Virus record (IMG/VR): IMGVR_UViG_3300001847_000386
Location: 1 to 56,677 of that record
Origin: a virus
Strand: one strand, 5' to 3'
DNA: 56,677 bases
Numbering within the stretch: the stretch's first letter is position 1; every line of letters starts with the position of its first letter. A program made the position numbers and the translations under genes. The notes beneath the pieces were generated by a model, which was not told where the DNA came from, searched no databases, and saw only the letters and a list, made by a program, of their open reading frames with translations. Below are positions 49,117 through 56,677 of this stretch, piece by piece.

Positions 49117-51426
49117 ATGAATAATTTAGAAATATTAAAATTTTTATTGACAGAGGAAGAGGCCGATCGAATGGAACCAGCCCCAAAAACATTTGAGGAT
49201 GATCCAATGCATTTTATTTTAAACAAATATGTAAGTTTAAAAGAGATTTTAATTGAATTAATGTCTGAAAATTTTGAAGAATATTTAACTGGAATTTATA
49301 TTATAGCAGATAAACCTACAGAATTTAAAATAGTTTTGCATAATGGTCAATATTTCTTTTTAACATTCATGGGAGAGGCTTACGAAGCCACAGTTGCAGG
49401 CAAAAGATATTTTTTATTAACTACTGGTGAGAAGCAGAGATGCATGCTAGCTATTAAAAAGTTATTAAGATGGGGAAGCCCTCTTAAAACTAAAGGAGCT
49501 GAAGGTGCAGAGCAATCTGGTACAGAAGGTGGAGAGACTCCTGAAACACCACCAGCTGAAAGTTCAGAAACGGGAGGAGAAGAAACATCAGGAGGTGAAG
49601 AAGAAAAATTAGCAGAATCAAAATTAATAGATTTAAATATATTAGCTGAAGTTATAAAAAAATCTGATTCAACAGCTTTTCATAATTGGTATGAAACTAT
49701 AGACGCTACTAACATAACTCCATTTTTAGAAACTCCACCAATAGTTGAAGCACTAATAGATAAAAAAGTAACTGCACAAAATTTAATATCAACAGTATTA
49801 GGAAATCCATCTTATGATTGGAATCCAGTAGCAGTAGAAAGAATAAAAGAATTACAAAAAATAGTTAATAAAGATAAAAAAAGCGTTGATTTTATAAATA
49901 ATAGTTATTTAATGGGGAAAGAGGATTCATCTCCTATAGCTAATTCAAAAAATAATTTAAGATCATTAAATAATAATAAAACTATTAGTTCATTTATACA
50001 TGGAAAAATAAAAGATTTTTATAAAATTATTGAAGCAGCTGATAAAAATAAATCAGCAAATAAAGTATTTACAGCAGACGTAGTAGTATTTTGGGGACCT
50101 GTTCCCAATGATCCATTATCTGATTCAAAAATAGTGGATGCTATTAAAAAATCAGTAAATAATCCAAAAATAAAAAAAGGAACAACATCAGTTGTAGATT
50201 TGGGAAATGGAATATCTATGGCTTGCGTTAGTTTAAAAGCCAACACAGGAAGAATCGGAAAATTAACAAAGTATTTTGGTGGAGCATATGGTGTAGCAAC
50301 TGAAAGCTATATTCACGAAAAATCCGAAATCACAGAAAGTTTAATTAATGATTTTATAGAAAAATTAAAAAATTCCTCAGTAGGAAAAACTGTAATATCA
50401 TTATATAATAAAGCAAAATCTTTTTTTGATGATTTAGTTAATAGCATTAAAACAATATTTTCTAAAAATAACCAAAATGTAAAAGATTGGGAAAAAGCTA
50501 ATGAAGAGTTTTCTAAATTAGAAAATGAATTTAATCAAGGAGACTTACAAGAAGCAGACTCTTCAAATATTATATGTACTACTTGTCATCGTGATGTTGT
50601 AAAATCAATAAAACCATATTTGGACTCAGCAATTAGTGGGACTGCATTAGATGATTTTTTCTCTTTTATGGAAAAATATAGTAAGGGTTCATATTTAAAA
50701 ACTAGATTTGATAATGGAAGAAACATTTTTAGTAGTGAAGCAAAAAAACAATTAAAAATAGTAGAAGATAAAATTTTAAAAGGTAAAGAGTCTTCAAATA
50801 CTCCGCCAAAAAAAGGCAGATGTAGTGTAATTGTAGATTCAAAAGGATCTCCAATATCTTTTACAAGAGATGAAATTAAAAACTTATTATTTAATTATTC
50901 AAATGCATTATCACTAACTCTTTTAGACAGAATGTTTAAAGATGTACTAAAAAATGTGAAAATAAAAGATGCTCAAAAAATGAGGGATTCTTTATTACAA
51001 TTATCAGTAACTATTTCTGCAGAAGCAACTTATGGAAAATCTGGAAATTTACCATTAGTTAAATATACAGGTACTAGTTTAAAAAATTATGGTAAAAAAG
51101 AAGAGTACATAGAAAAAACAAAAAAAGATTTAGGGTCAATGATAAAATCAACAGAAACAAAATCTCAAGTTCCAATAATAGGTCTTAGGATAGAGCCATC
51201 TCAAGGAAAATCATCTGCTTCAGGTATTAAACCGTATTATTATGCAATGACTATGTATACATTATCGTCAATAAATCCTTCTGAAACTGGCGCTACAACA
51301 TTAAAGGATCTTAATTATACACAAGTAGCATTTAAGTGTAATAGTGGATCAGATTTTGCTTTTGTGGCAGAAGGAGATTCTATAATTAATGGAGAAAGTT
51401 TATCAAAAGTTTTTATAAATAGATAA
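49117..51426 (+). CDS. Large unknown protein with N-terminal and internal targeting-type peptides, 769 aa
   Basis: MNNLEILKFLLTEEE shows a targeting-type start with L-T-E. Residues about 130-165 are a Glu/Gly/Thr-rich flexible linker (EGAEQSGTEGGETPETPP-like). Directly after it comes KLIDLNILAEVIKKS at 169-183, which again looks like the N-terminal peptides, with an L-A-E site at 176-178. A long helical and mixed C-terminal region with a Cys-x-x-Cys (ICTTCHRD near 488) follows. A protease cut at both sites would release a domain of about 590 residues. Function unknown. Confidence 0.7.
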   Translation: MNNLEILKFLLTEEEADRMEPAPKTFEDDPMHFILNKYVSLKEILIELMSENFEEYLTGIYIIADKPTEFKIVLHNGQYFFLTFMGEAYEATVAGKRYFLLTTGEKQRCMLAIKKLLRWGSPLKTKGAEGAEQSGTEGGETPETPPAESSETGGEETSGGEEEKLAESKLIDLNILAEVIKKSDSTAFHNWYETIDATNITPFLETPPIVEALIDKKVTAQNLISTVLGNPSYDWNPVAVERIKELQKIVNKDKKSVDFINNSYLMGKEDSSPIANSKNNLRSLNNNKTISSFIHGKIKDFYKIIEAADKNKSANKVFTADVVVFWGPVPNDPLSDSKIVDAIKKSVNNPKIKKGTTSVVDLGNGISMACVSLKANTGRIGKLTKYFGGAYGVATESYIHEKSEITESLINDFIEKLKNSSVGKTVISLYNKAKSFFDDLVNSIKTIFSKNNQNVKDWEKANEEFSKLENEFNQGDLQEADSSNIICTTCHRDVVKSIKPYLDSAISGTALDDFFSFMEKYSKGSYLKTRFDNGRNIFSSEAKKQLKIVEDKILKGKESSNTPPKKGRCSVIVDSKGSPISFTRDEIKNLLFNYSNALSLTLLDRMFKDVLKNVKIKDAQKMRDSLLQLSVTISAEATYGKSGNLPLVKYTGTSLKNYGKKEEYIEKTKKDLGSMIKSTETKSQVPIIGLRIEPSQGKSSASGIKPYYYAMTMYTLSSINPSETGATTLKDLNYTQVAFKCNSGSDFAFVAEGDSIINGESLSKVFINR

Positions 51427-51437
51427 AATAATATTGT

Positions 51438-51791
51438 ATGTCATTTAATTTACAAAAATATTTAATAGAAAACAGTTTAACTTTAACTGGTAAAAGAAGA
51501 CTATCAGAAGATGTAGATCCTGATGAAACACCAGAACCTACAAAAGCTGATATGAAGCAGACTGATAAAGAGATGCGTGATCTTCAAAAAAACAAAAAAG
51601 AATTAGCTCAATTACAAGCTAAAGTGAAAGATGTAATAATGAAATTTACAAAAGATACACCTAAAGGAAAAGAACTAACTGACGTAGAAGGTTACAAAAA
51701 AGCAATAGGTGATATTCCAAATAAAATTAAACAATTAAAAAAGAAAATAGATGCAGTCGAAAATCCAAAAGTCGATGATAGTGAAGATTAA
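51438..51791 (+). CDS. Coiled-coil protein with variant targeting-type N-terminus, 117 aa
   Basis: MSFNLQKYLIENSLTLTGKR resembles the N-terminus of the 8051 protein (FNLxK[FY]L[LI][DE]NxLT), with L-I-E at 9-11 and L-S-E at about 22-24. A Lys/Glu-rich helix (about 35-110) follows. Possibly a head-internal or scaffolding-related protein. Overlaps the next gene by 17 bases. Confidence 0.65.
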   Translation: MSFNLQKYLIENSLTLTGKRRLSEDVDPDETPEPTKADMKQTDKEMRDLQKNKKELAQLQAKVKDVIMKFTKDTPKGKELTDVEGYKKAIGDIPNKIKQLKKKIDAVENPKVDDSED

Positions 51792-52128
51792 AAAAAATTA
51801 TAAGCCTATATTATATGTTATACTAGGTTTATTTTTATTATATGGTATTATCTGGATTACAACTAGAAAATCCCAAATGCCTGCAGATCTTAAAGCTACA
51901 ATTGATTCACTAACAAATGTTAATAAACAATTAATAGAACACCAAAAACAAATTGATAGCACAATATCTGTTTATGAAACAGAAGTTAAACAAGTGGATC
52001 ATCAAATAGATAATATAAAAGAAAAAACTGTAGTAATAAAAGAGTATTATCATGAAATAAATGATAAGGTCACTCATTATAATGCAGCTCAAATTGACTC
52101 ATTTTTTAAATCAAGATATAACTACTAA
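51775..52128 (+). CDS. Inner-membrane-anchored coiled-coil protein, possible spanin-like component, 117 aa
   Basis: I chose the ATG at 51775, which gives MIVKIKKNYKPILYVILGLF and one N-terminal membrane helix (about 11-28), rather than the in-frame ATG at 51751. The rest is a coiled coil (about 45-105). N-terminal anchor plus periplasmic coiled coil resembles an inner-membrane spanin (Rz) layout. The stop overlaps the next ATG by one base. Confidence 0.55.
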   Translation: MIVKIKKNYKPILYVILGLFLLYGIIWITTRKSQMPADLKATIDSLTNVNKQLIEHQKQIDSTISVYETEVKQVDHQIDNIKEKTVVIKEYYHEINDKVTHYNAAQIDSFFKSRYNY

Positions 52129-52562
52129 TGAAATACTTATTAATCATAATAATATCAATCCTACCAATAGTATCAAAATCACAAACAATTGCAACTTATG
52201 ATAGTTTAGGCAATGTTTATTATAGTGACACAATTAAATTACCTTATTCAGTAGCTAAAACAGTGGCTAAAGAATTAGTATCTTGTGATAGTTTAAAAGA
52301 GATACATGAGTTAACAAAAGAGCAATTATTTTTGACTGAGCAAAAGGTAGCTTTAAAAGATAGTATAATTTCTCAACATATCCAAAAAGGAATTTTATAT
52401 GAAGAGCGCATTAAAAATGAGCAACTTAAATTTGAAACTCAAGGCAAGTGGGTTGATGAATTACGTAAACAAAATAAAAAACTTAAAGTAAAATTAATAT
52501 TTACTAAGATAAGTTTGAGCGCTATTATAGGAGGACTAACTTATTTATATATCACAAAATAA
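52128..52562 (+). CDS. Exported/membrane protein with signal peptide and C-terminal helix, 144 aa
   Basis: The N-terminus MKYLLIIIISILPIVSKSQT is a typical signal sequence (cleavage possible after SKS). The middle is a charged coiled coil (about 60-115), and the last 20 residues (ISLSAIIGGLTYLYITK) are hydrophobic. It has no lipobox Cys directly after the signal, so it is not a classical outer-membrane spanin. Together with the upstream gene it may form an envelope-spanning pair. Confidence 0.55.
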   Translation: MKYLLIIIISILPIVSKSQTIATYDSLGNVYYSDTIKLPYSVAKTVAKELVSCDSLKEIHELTKEQLFLTEQKVALKDSIISQHIQKGILYEERIKNEQLKFETQGKWVDELRKQNKKLKVKLIFTKISLSAIIGGLTYLYITK

Positions 52563-52573
52563 AAAAATAAAGA

Positions 52574-53431
52574 ATGTTTTTAGTAAATGACCCAGGCCCT
52601 TGGCAATATTATATAAATAGAGTAGATAATATAGGATTATCCACTGATGCTATGAGACGTAAGTATTTAGCAGAGGCTAATCAATATACACAGCAAATGT
52701 TAATGATGCAATCAATGCAGGCTATTGCCTCAGCTGGTGGCTCAGTAGCAGATACTGTAGAGGAATTTCCTGGTGGTGGTAGTGGTGCATTAACATTTAA
52801 TGGAACATCACAATATTTTACTGCATTAAATTCTGATGTGATAAATTGGTTACCTGGCACTGGAGATTTTACCATTGAGTTTTTTATTAAAAACGGAACA
52901 CAATCGGTTGGAGCTCCTAGAGTATTCTCATTAGGATTTGATACTGGTGCAACTATTGGAATTTCAATTGAAGGCGGTTATGTTTATGTATGGCCTTATG
53001 GAAGCGATTTAAGAGGAACAACACCGGCCTCTTACAATAATGGAAGTGCTTGGATGCATGTTGCAATTTCTAGAAGCGGAACAACTACAAAATTATTTAT
53101 GAACGGAGTATTGAAAGCTACTAAGACTGGAGATACTAGAGATATTACAGATTCAATCAATCCTGGCTTTGACTTAAATGTTGGTGTTGATAATCCAGCA
53201 GCATTTGCACCAAACTGGTGGGCTGGTAAATTAACTAATTTCCGTTGGGATAACTCGGCACTATATACGGGTAGTTCATTAACAGTACCAACTTCTCCAT
53301 TAACTAAAACAGCAACTACTAAATTATTAATGTTAGGTGGTGGTGTTACTAACCCTGTATATGATGCAACAAAAACAAATAACTTGGTAAATCATAGTGC
53401 TGGATGGACAGCTGATACACCATTTACATAA
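52574..53431 (+). CDS. LamG-like beta-sandwich protein, 285 aa
   Basis: N-terminal helix region (about 1-60) with DPGPWQYYINRVDNIG, then GALTFNGTSQYFTALNSDV, then TGDFTIEFFIKNG, WMHVAISRSGTTTKLFMNG and KLTNFRWDNSALYTG: the strand order of LamG/concanavalin-type domains that bind glycans. Lies just before the terminase. Candidate head decoration or glycan-binding virion protein. Confidence 0.75.
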   Translation: MFLVNDPGPWQYYINRVDNIGLSTDAMRRKYLAEANQYTQQMLMMQSMQAIASAGGSVADTVEEFPGGGSGALTFNGTSQYFTALNSDVINWLPGTGDFTIEFFIKNGTQSVGAPRVFSLGFDTGATIGISIEGGYVYVWPYGSDLRGTTPASYNNGSAWMHVAISRSGTTTKLFMNGVLKATKTGDTRDITDSINPGFDLNVGVDNPAAFAPNWWAGKLTNFRWDNSALYTGSSLTVPTSPLTKTATTKLLMLGGGVTNPVYDATKTNNLVNHSAGWTADTPFT

Positions 53432-53489
53432 ATCTATACAATTATATAGCACTAGATAGATATATGATAATAATGACCGAATAGTATAT

Positions 53490-53499
53490 ATATTTATAA
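53490..53499 (+). promoter_or_regulatory. ATATTTATAA element before the terminase gene
   Basis: Thirteen bases before the GTG start of the large terminase at 53513, in an 81-base gap that holds no gene. Confidence 0.55.
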
Positions 53500-53512
53500 A
53501 TTAAAGAGATTC

Positions 53513-55111
53513 GTGTCAGAACAAATAAATATAAAAGAGAGAATAAAAGAAGAGTTTATTAAATGCTCTCAAGATCCTGTGTACTTTATGAGAAAGTATT
53601 ACATGATCCAACATCCACAAAGAGGTCGACAATTATTTGATCTCTATCCTTTTCAAGAAAAAGTTTTAAGATTATTTCAAAAATATCCTGACTCTGTGAT
53701 TAATAAATCAAGGCAGTTAGGTATCTCTACACTAGTATCTGCGTATTCTTTATGGCTAATGGTTTTTAATAAGGATAAAAATATTCTTGTTATTGCAACC
53801 AAGCAAGATACGGCAAAGAACATGGTAACTAAAGTACGCTTTGCATACGATAATTTACCAGTCTGGCTAAAAATAGGAACCACAGCAATTGAAAATAATA
53901 GACTTAGTTTAAGATTATCGAATGGATCTCAGATCAAAGCTGTTTCTGCAGCTGGTGACTCAGGTCGTTCTGAAGCCGTGTCTCTACTAGTAATAGATGA
54001 GGCTGCATTTATTGATAAAATTGAAGAGATTTATACAGCCGCAAAAATGACATTGGCTACCGGTGGTGGTTGTATAGCTTTATCTACTCCCAACGGCGTT
54101 GGTAACTGGTTCCATAAAACATATTCAGATGCTCAAAAGCAAGATAATAACTTTATTCCTATCTCATTACCATGGACAGTGCATCCAGAAAGAGATCAAA
54201 GCTGGAGAGATAAACAGGATATAGATTTAGGAAAAAGAAATGCTGCTCAAGAGTGTGATTGTTCATTCCTAAGCTCAGGTAATACAGTTATTGAGCCTGA
54301 GATTTTAACTTGGTACGAACAAAATATGATTACAGATCCATTAGAGAAGCGTGGCTTTGATAAAGCTTATTGGATATGGGAATATCCCGATCCACAAAAA
54401 TACTATGTTCTTGTGGCTGATGTGGCTCGTGGTGATGGTTCTGACTTTTCTGCATTCCACGTTATAGATATAGACACTATGACTCAAGTTGCAGAATATA
54501 AATCTCAAATTGGAACTAGAGAATACGCAAATGTTTTAGTGGCAGCAGCAACTGAATATAATCAAGCTTTACTTGTAGTAGAAAATGCAAATATAGGTTG
54601 GGACGTGGTACAATCTATTTTAGAAACTGGTTATTCTAATATGTATTATAGCATGAGATCTGAAGGAAATTCAGATTTTAATACATATCTAACTAGATCT
54701 GAAAGAACTGATGGATTAGTTCCAGGATTTACTACCTCTCAAAAAACTAGACCTAATGTCATAGAAAAAATGAGAGACGTTATTGAAAATAAAGTAGCTA
54801 CAATAAAGTCTATAAGACTTTTAGAAGAGTTGAGGGTGTTTATTTGGAAAAATAATAAACAACAAGCAATGAATGGTTACAATGATGATTTAGTAATGTC
54901 TTTTGCAATTTCTATGTATTTAAGAGAAACCTCTTTTAGGTATAAAAAAACTGCTGAAAGTCTAACTTATAGTGCATTAAGTAATTTTTCTAAAACATCA
55001 CAAGATAATCAATTTTATAATTCAAATAGTACATTTAATAAAAATCCATGGAATATTCAAATCCCAACAAATAATGGTGAACAAAATATGGATATAACTT
55101 GGTTAATATAA
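53513..55111 (+). CDS. 17: Large terminase subunit, T4 gp17-like, 532 aa
   Basis: ATPase: NKSRQLGISTL at 64-74 (Walker A region, without the classic GKS/T lysine), LLVIDEAAFI with D162-E163 (Walker B) and LSTPNG near 190 (coupling motif). Nuclease: VADVARGDGSDFSAF near 302-316, VVENANIGWDVV near 360, and NDDLVMSFAISMYL near 461, giving the acidic residues of the RNase H-like headful nuclease. Slightly shorter than T4 gp17 (610). The start is GTG (MSEQI), preceded by an ATATTTATAA element. The motor packs DNA into proheads. Confidence 0.95.
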   Translation: MSEQINIKERIKEEFIKCSQDPVYFMRKYYMIQHPQRGRQLFDLYPFQEKVLRLFQKYPDSVINKSRQLGISTLVSAYSLWLMVFNKDKNILVIATKQDTAKNMVTKVRFAYDNLPVWLKIGTTAIENNRLSLRLSNGSQIKAVSAAGDSGRSEAVSLLVIDEAAFIDKIEEIYTAAKMTLATGGGCIALSTPNGVGNWFHKTYSDAQKQDNNFIPISLPWTVHPERDQSWRDKQDIDLGKRNAAQECDCSFLSSGNTVIEPEILTWYEQNMITDPLEKRGFDKAYWIWEYPDPQKYYVLVADVARGDGSDFSAFHVIDIDTMTQVAEYKSQIGTREYANVLVAAATEYNQALLVVENANIGWDVVQSILETGYSNMYYSMRSEGNSDFNTYLTRSERTDGLVPGFTTSQKTRPNVIEKMRDVIENKVATIKSIRLLEELRVFIWKNNKQQAMNGYNDDLVMSFAISMYLRETSFRYKKTAESLTYSALSNFSKTSQDNQFYNSNSTFNKNPWNIQIPTNNGEQNMDITWLI

Positions 55112-55124
55112 TAAAAAAATAAAC

Positions 55125-56677
55125 ATGGCAGAAGAGCAAAAACAACAACCTAGAAACAATTTATTCTCTACATTAAGAAGATTGTTTTCCACTGATGTTA
55201 TTATAAGAAATGACGGTGATGGCATGCTTAAAGTAATGGATATAGATCGTATCCAAAACAATGGTGTAGTTCAAAATAATTCATTAGTAGATAGGTTCCA
55301 TAAAATATATACTACATCAACAGCTTATGGAGTAAATCTAAACTTAGCGCAAAACTACCAATCAGCTCGTATTCAAATTTATGCAGATTATGATGCTATG
55401 GATACTGATGCAATTGTATCTTCTGCTTTAGATATTATTGCTGATGAGTGTACTTTAAAAAATGAACAAGGAGAGGTATTGCAAATCAGATCTTCAGATG
55501 AAAATATCCAAAAACTATTATATAATCTATTCTATTCAGTACTAAATATTGAATTTACTTTATGGGGATGGATTAGAAACATGTGTAAATACGGTGATTT
55601 CTATTTAAAATTAGAGATTGCAGAAAAATATGGTGTTTATAATGTAATTCCTTTCTCAGCCTATAATATTATTAGGCAAGAAGGATATAATCCAGAAAAT
55701 CCTAATGAAGTGAGATTCAAATATGATCCATTAGGAGCATTAGGAACTACTTCAGGATTCTCATCTGCATATAATAATGAAGATCCAGGTGTTTATTTTG
55801 ATAATTATGAAATGGCGCATCTTAGATTAACTGGAGACGTTAACTATTTGCCTTATGGAAGATCTTATTTAGAGCCAGGAAGAAAATTATTTAAACAATA
55901 TACACTTATTGAGGATGCGATGTTAATTCACCGTATTACAAGAGCCCCAGAACGTAGAACATTCTATGTAAATGTAGGAGCCATTCCTCCAAATGAAGTT
56001 GAGAATTATATCCAGAGGATGATTGGTAAAATGAAGAAAACACCACTAATAGATCCACAAACTGGTCAATATAATTTGAAATATAACCAACAGAATTTAT
56101 TAGAAGATTTCTTTATTCCTGTAAGAGGCAATGATCAATCAACTCGTATTGATACAGCAAAAGGATTAGAATATAACGCAATTGAAGACGTTCAGTATTT
56201 TAGAGAGAAATTATTTGCGGCGTTAAAAATACCAAAAGCTTTCATGGGATATGAGAAAGATTTAACTGGTAAAGCTACATTAGCCGCAGAAGATATTCGT
56301 TTCGCAAGAACTATTGAGAGAATTCAAAGAATTATTATATCTGAATTAACAAAAGTAGCTCTAGTACATTTATATGCTCATGGTTACACAAATGAATCAG
56401 CAGCAAACTTTGCATTATCATTAACTAATCCTTCAATTATATACGAGCAAGAGAGAATTGCTTTATTTAAAGAAAAAGTTGCTTTGGCTAAAGATGCGAT
56501 GGAAGGAAATTTATTACCCAAAGATTTTATTTATGATAAAATATTCCAATTCTCTGAAGATCAATACTCTGAGATGGAAGATTTAATTGCCGAAGATAAG
56601 AAAAAAGCCTTTAGATTAAAACAAATTGAAGAGGAAGGAAATGATCCATCAGAAACAGGTCAAGTATTTGGAACACC
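55125..56677 (+). CDS. 20: Portal protein, T4 gp20-like, partial at the right edge
   Basis: ATG at 55125, 13 bases after the terminase stop; 517 codons are present and the gene continues past the window. Shows the portal signatures: SARIQIYADYDAMDTDAIVS, then ALDIIADECTLKNE, RAPERRTFYVNVGAIPPNEV, EDFFIPVRGNDQSTRIDTAK and FAALKIPKAFMGYEKDLTGK, all strongly T4/cyanophage-like. It forms the 12-fold ring at one head vertex through which DNA and, by analogy, internal proteins leave. Confidence 0.96.
   Translation, partial: MAEEQKQQPRNNLFSTLRRLFSTDVIIRNDGDGMLKVMDIDRIQNNGVVQNNSLVDRFHKIYTTSTAYGVNLNLAQNYQSARIQIYADYDAMDTDAIVSSALDIIADECTLKNEQGEVLQIRSSDENIQKLLYNLFYSVLNIEFTLWGWIRNMCKYGDFYLKLEIAEKYGVYNVIPFSAYNIIRQEGYNPENPNEVRFKYDPLGALGTTSGFSSAYNNEDPGVYFDNYEMAHLRLTGDVNYLPYGRSYLEPGRKLFKQYTLIEDAMLIHRITRAPERRTFYVNVGAIPPNEVENYIQRMIGKMKKTPLIDPQTGQYNLKYNQQNLLEDFFIPVRGNDQSTRIDTAKGLEYNAIEDVQYFREKLFAALKIPKAFMGYEKDLTGKATLAAEDIRFARTIERIQRIIISELTKVALVHLYAHGYTNESAANFALSLTNPSIIYEQERIALFKEKVALAKDAMEGNLLPKDFIYDKIFQFSEDQYSEMEDLIAEDKKKAFRLKQIEEEGNDPSETGQVFGT

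Noticed and set aside
1-56677. Integrase, transposase or prophage attachment sites
   Set aside because: No recombinase of either type and no insertion-sequence ends were seen; the gene set is that of a lytic T4-like phage.

Overview
The window is part of the genome of a T4-like tailed phage (contractile-tail myovirus type) that most likely infects a Bacteroidetes (Flavobacteriia-like) host. Direct evidence for the phage type is a T4-style set: large terminase (gp17), portal (gp20, cut by the window edge), baseplate wedge proteins gp6 and gp25, a gp5-like OB-fold hub protein, a gp55-like late sigma factor and a gp61-like primase. The host call is an inference from three things: very AT-rich DNA with almost no Shine-Dalgarno sequences, tail proteins built from Cys-Ser-Asn-Asn leucine-rich repeats, and Ig-like repeats of the kind found in Bacteroidetes surface adhesins.

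Layout. (1) 1-3.6 kb, plus strand: tightly packed small genes of unknown function, visibly richer in GC than the rest, with two near-identical promoter-like leaders. (2) 3.6-4.3 kb: a tRNA cluster (CAU, Thr-UGU, Gln-UUG, Glu-UUC), a long tRNA-like element that does not fold normally, and a run of hairpins. (3) 4.4-13.5 kb, plus strand: enzymes and unknown proteins, many starting with the same kind of short N-terminal peptide, plus a small holin-like gene isolated between two terminators. (4) 13.5-14.9 kb: an HNH homing endonuclease meeting a GIY-YIG-type nuclease gene tail to tail. (5) 14.9-39.2 kb, minus strand: tail fibre, baseplate and hub genes, including proteins of 1313, 1019 and 1906 residues. 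(6) 39.2-41.5 kb, minus strand: late sigma factor, a membrane protein, an HD hydrolase, a thioredoxin-fold protein and small ORFs. (7) 41.3-41.7 kb: divergent intergenic region. (8) 41.7-53.4 kb, plus strand: primase, RecB/Cas4-like nuclease, a second cluster of proteins with the N-terminal peptide, two membrane proteins that could be spanin-like, and a LamG-like protein. (9) 53.5 kb to the end: terminase and portal.

The most interesting system is a large set of proteins (11 clear, about 3 variant) that begin with a short amphipathic peptide of the form M-[I/K]-x-L-x-x-[I/L]-L-x-E. This matches the logic of T4 capsid targeting sequences, which direct internal proteins and the Alt ADP-ribosyltransferase into the prohead and are cut by the gp21 protease after (L/I)-x-E. 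Here the peptide is attached to a DHH phosphoesterase, an ADP-ribosyltransferase-like protein, a ParB-like protein, a zeta-type kinase, a HIGH-family nucleotidyltransferase and several unknown proteins. Two further proteins carry it internally, one of them between a metalloprotease-like and a HAD-like domain. I infer a large arsenal of head-packaged, probably co-injected proteins in two clusters either side of the tail genes. A second genome-wide signal is the 10-mer ATATTTAT(A/T)A placed on the sense strand just upstream of at least 13 start codons; it is a candidate late promoter or translation signal.
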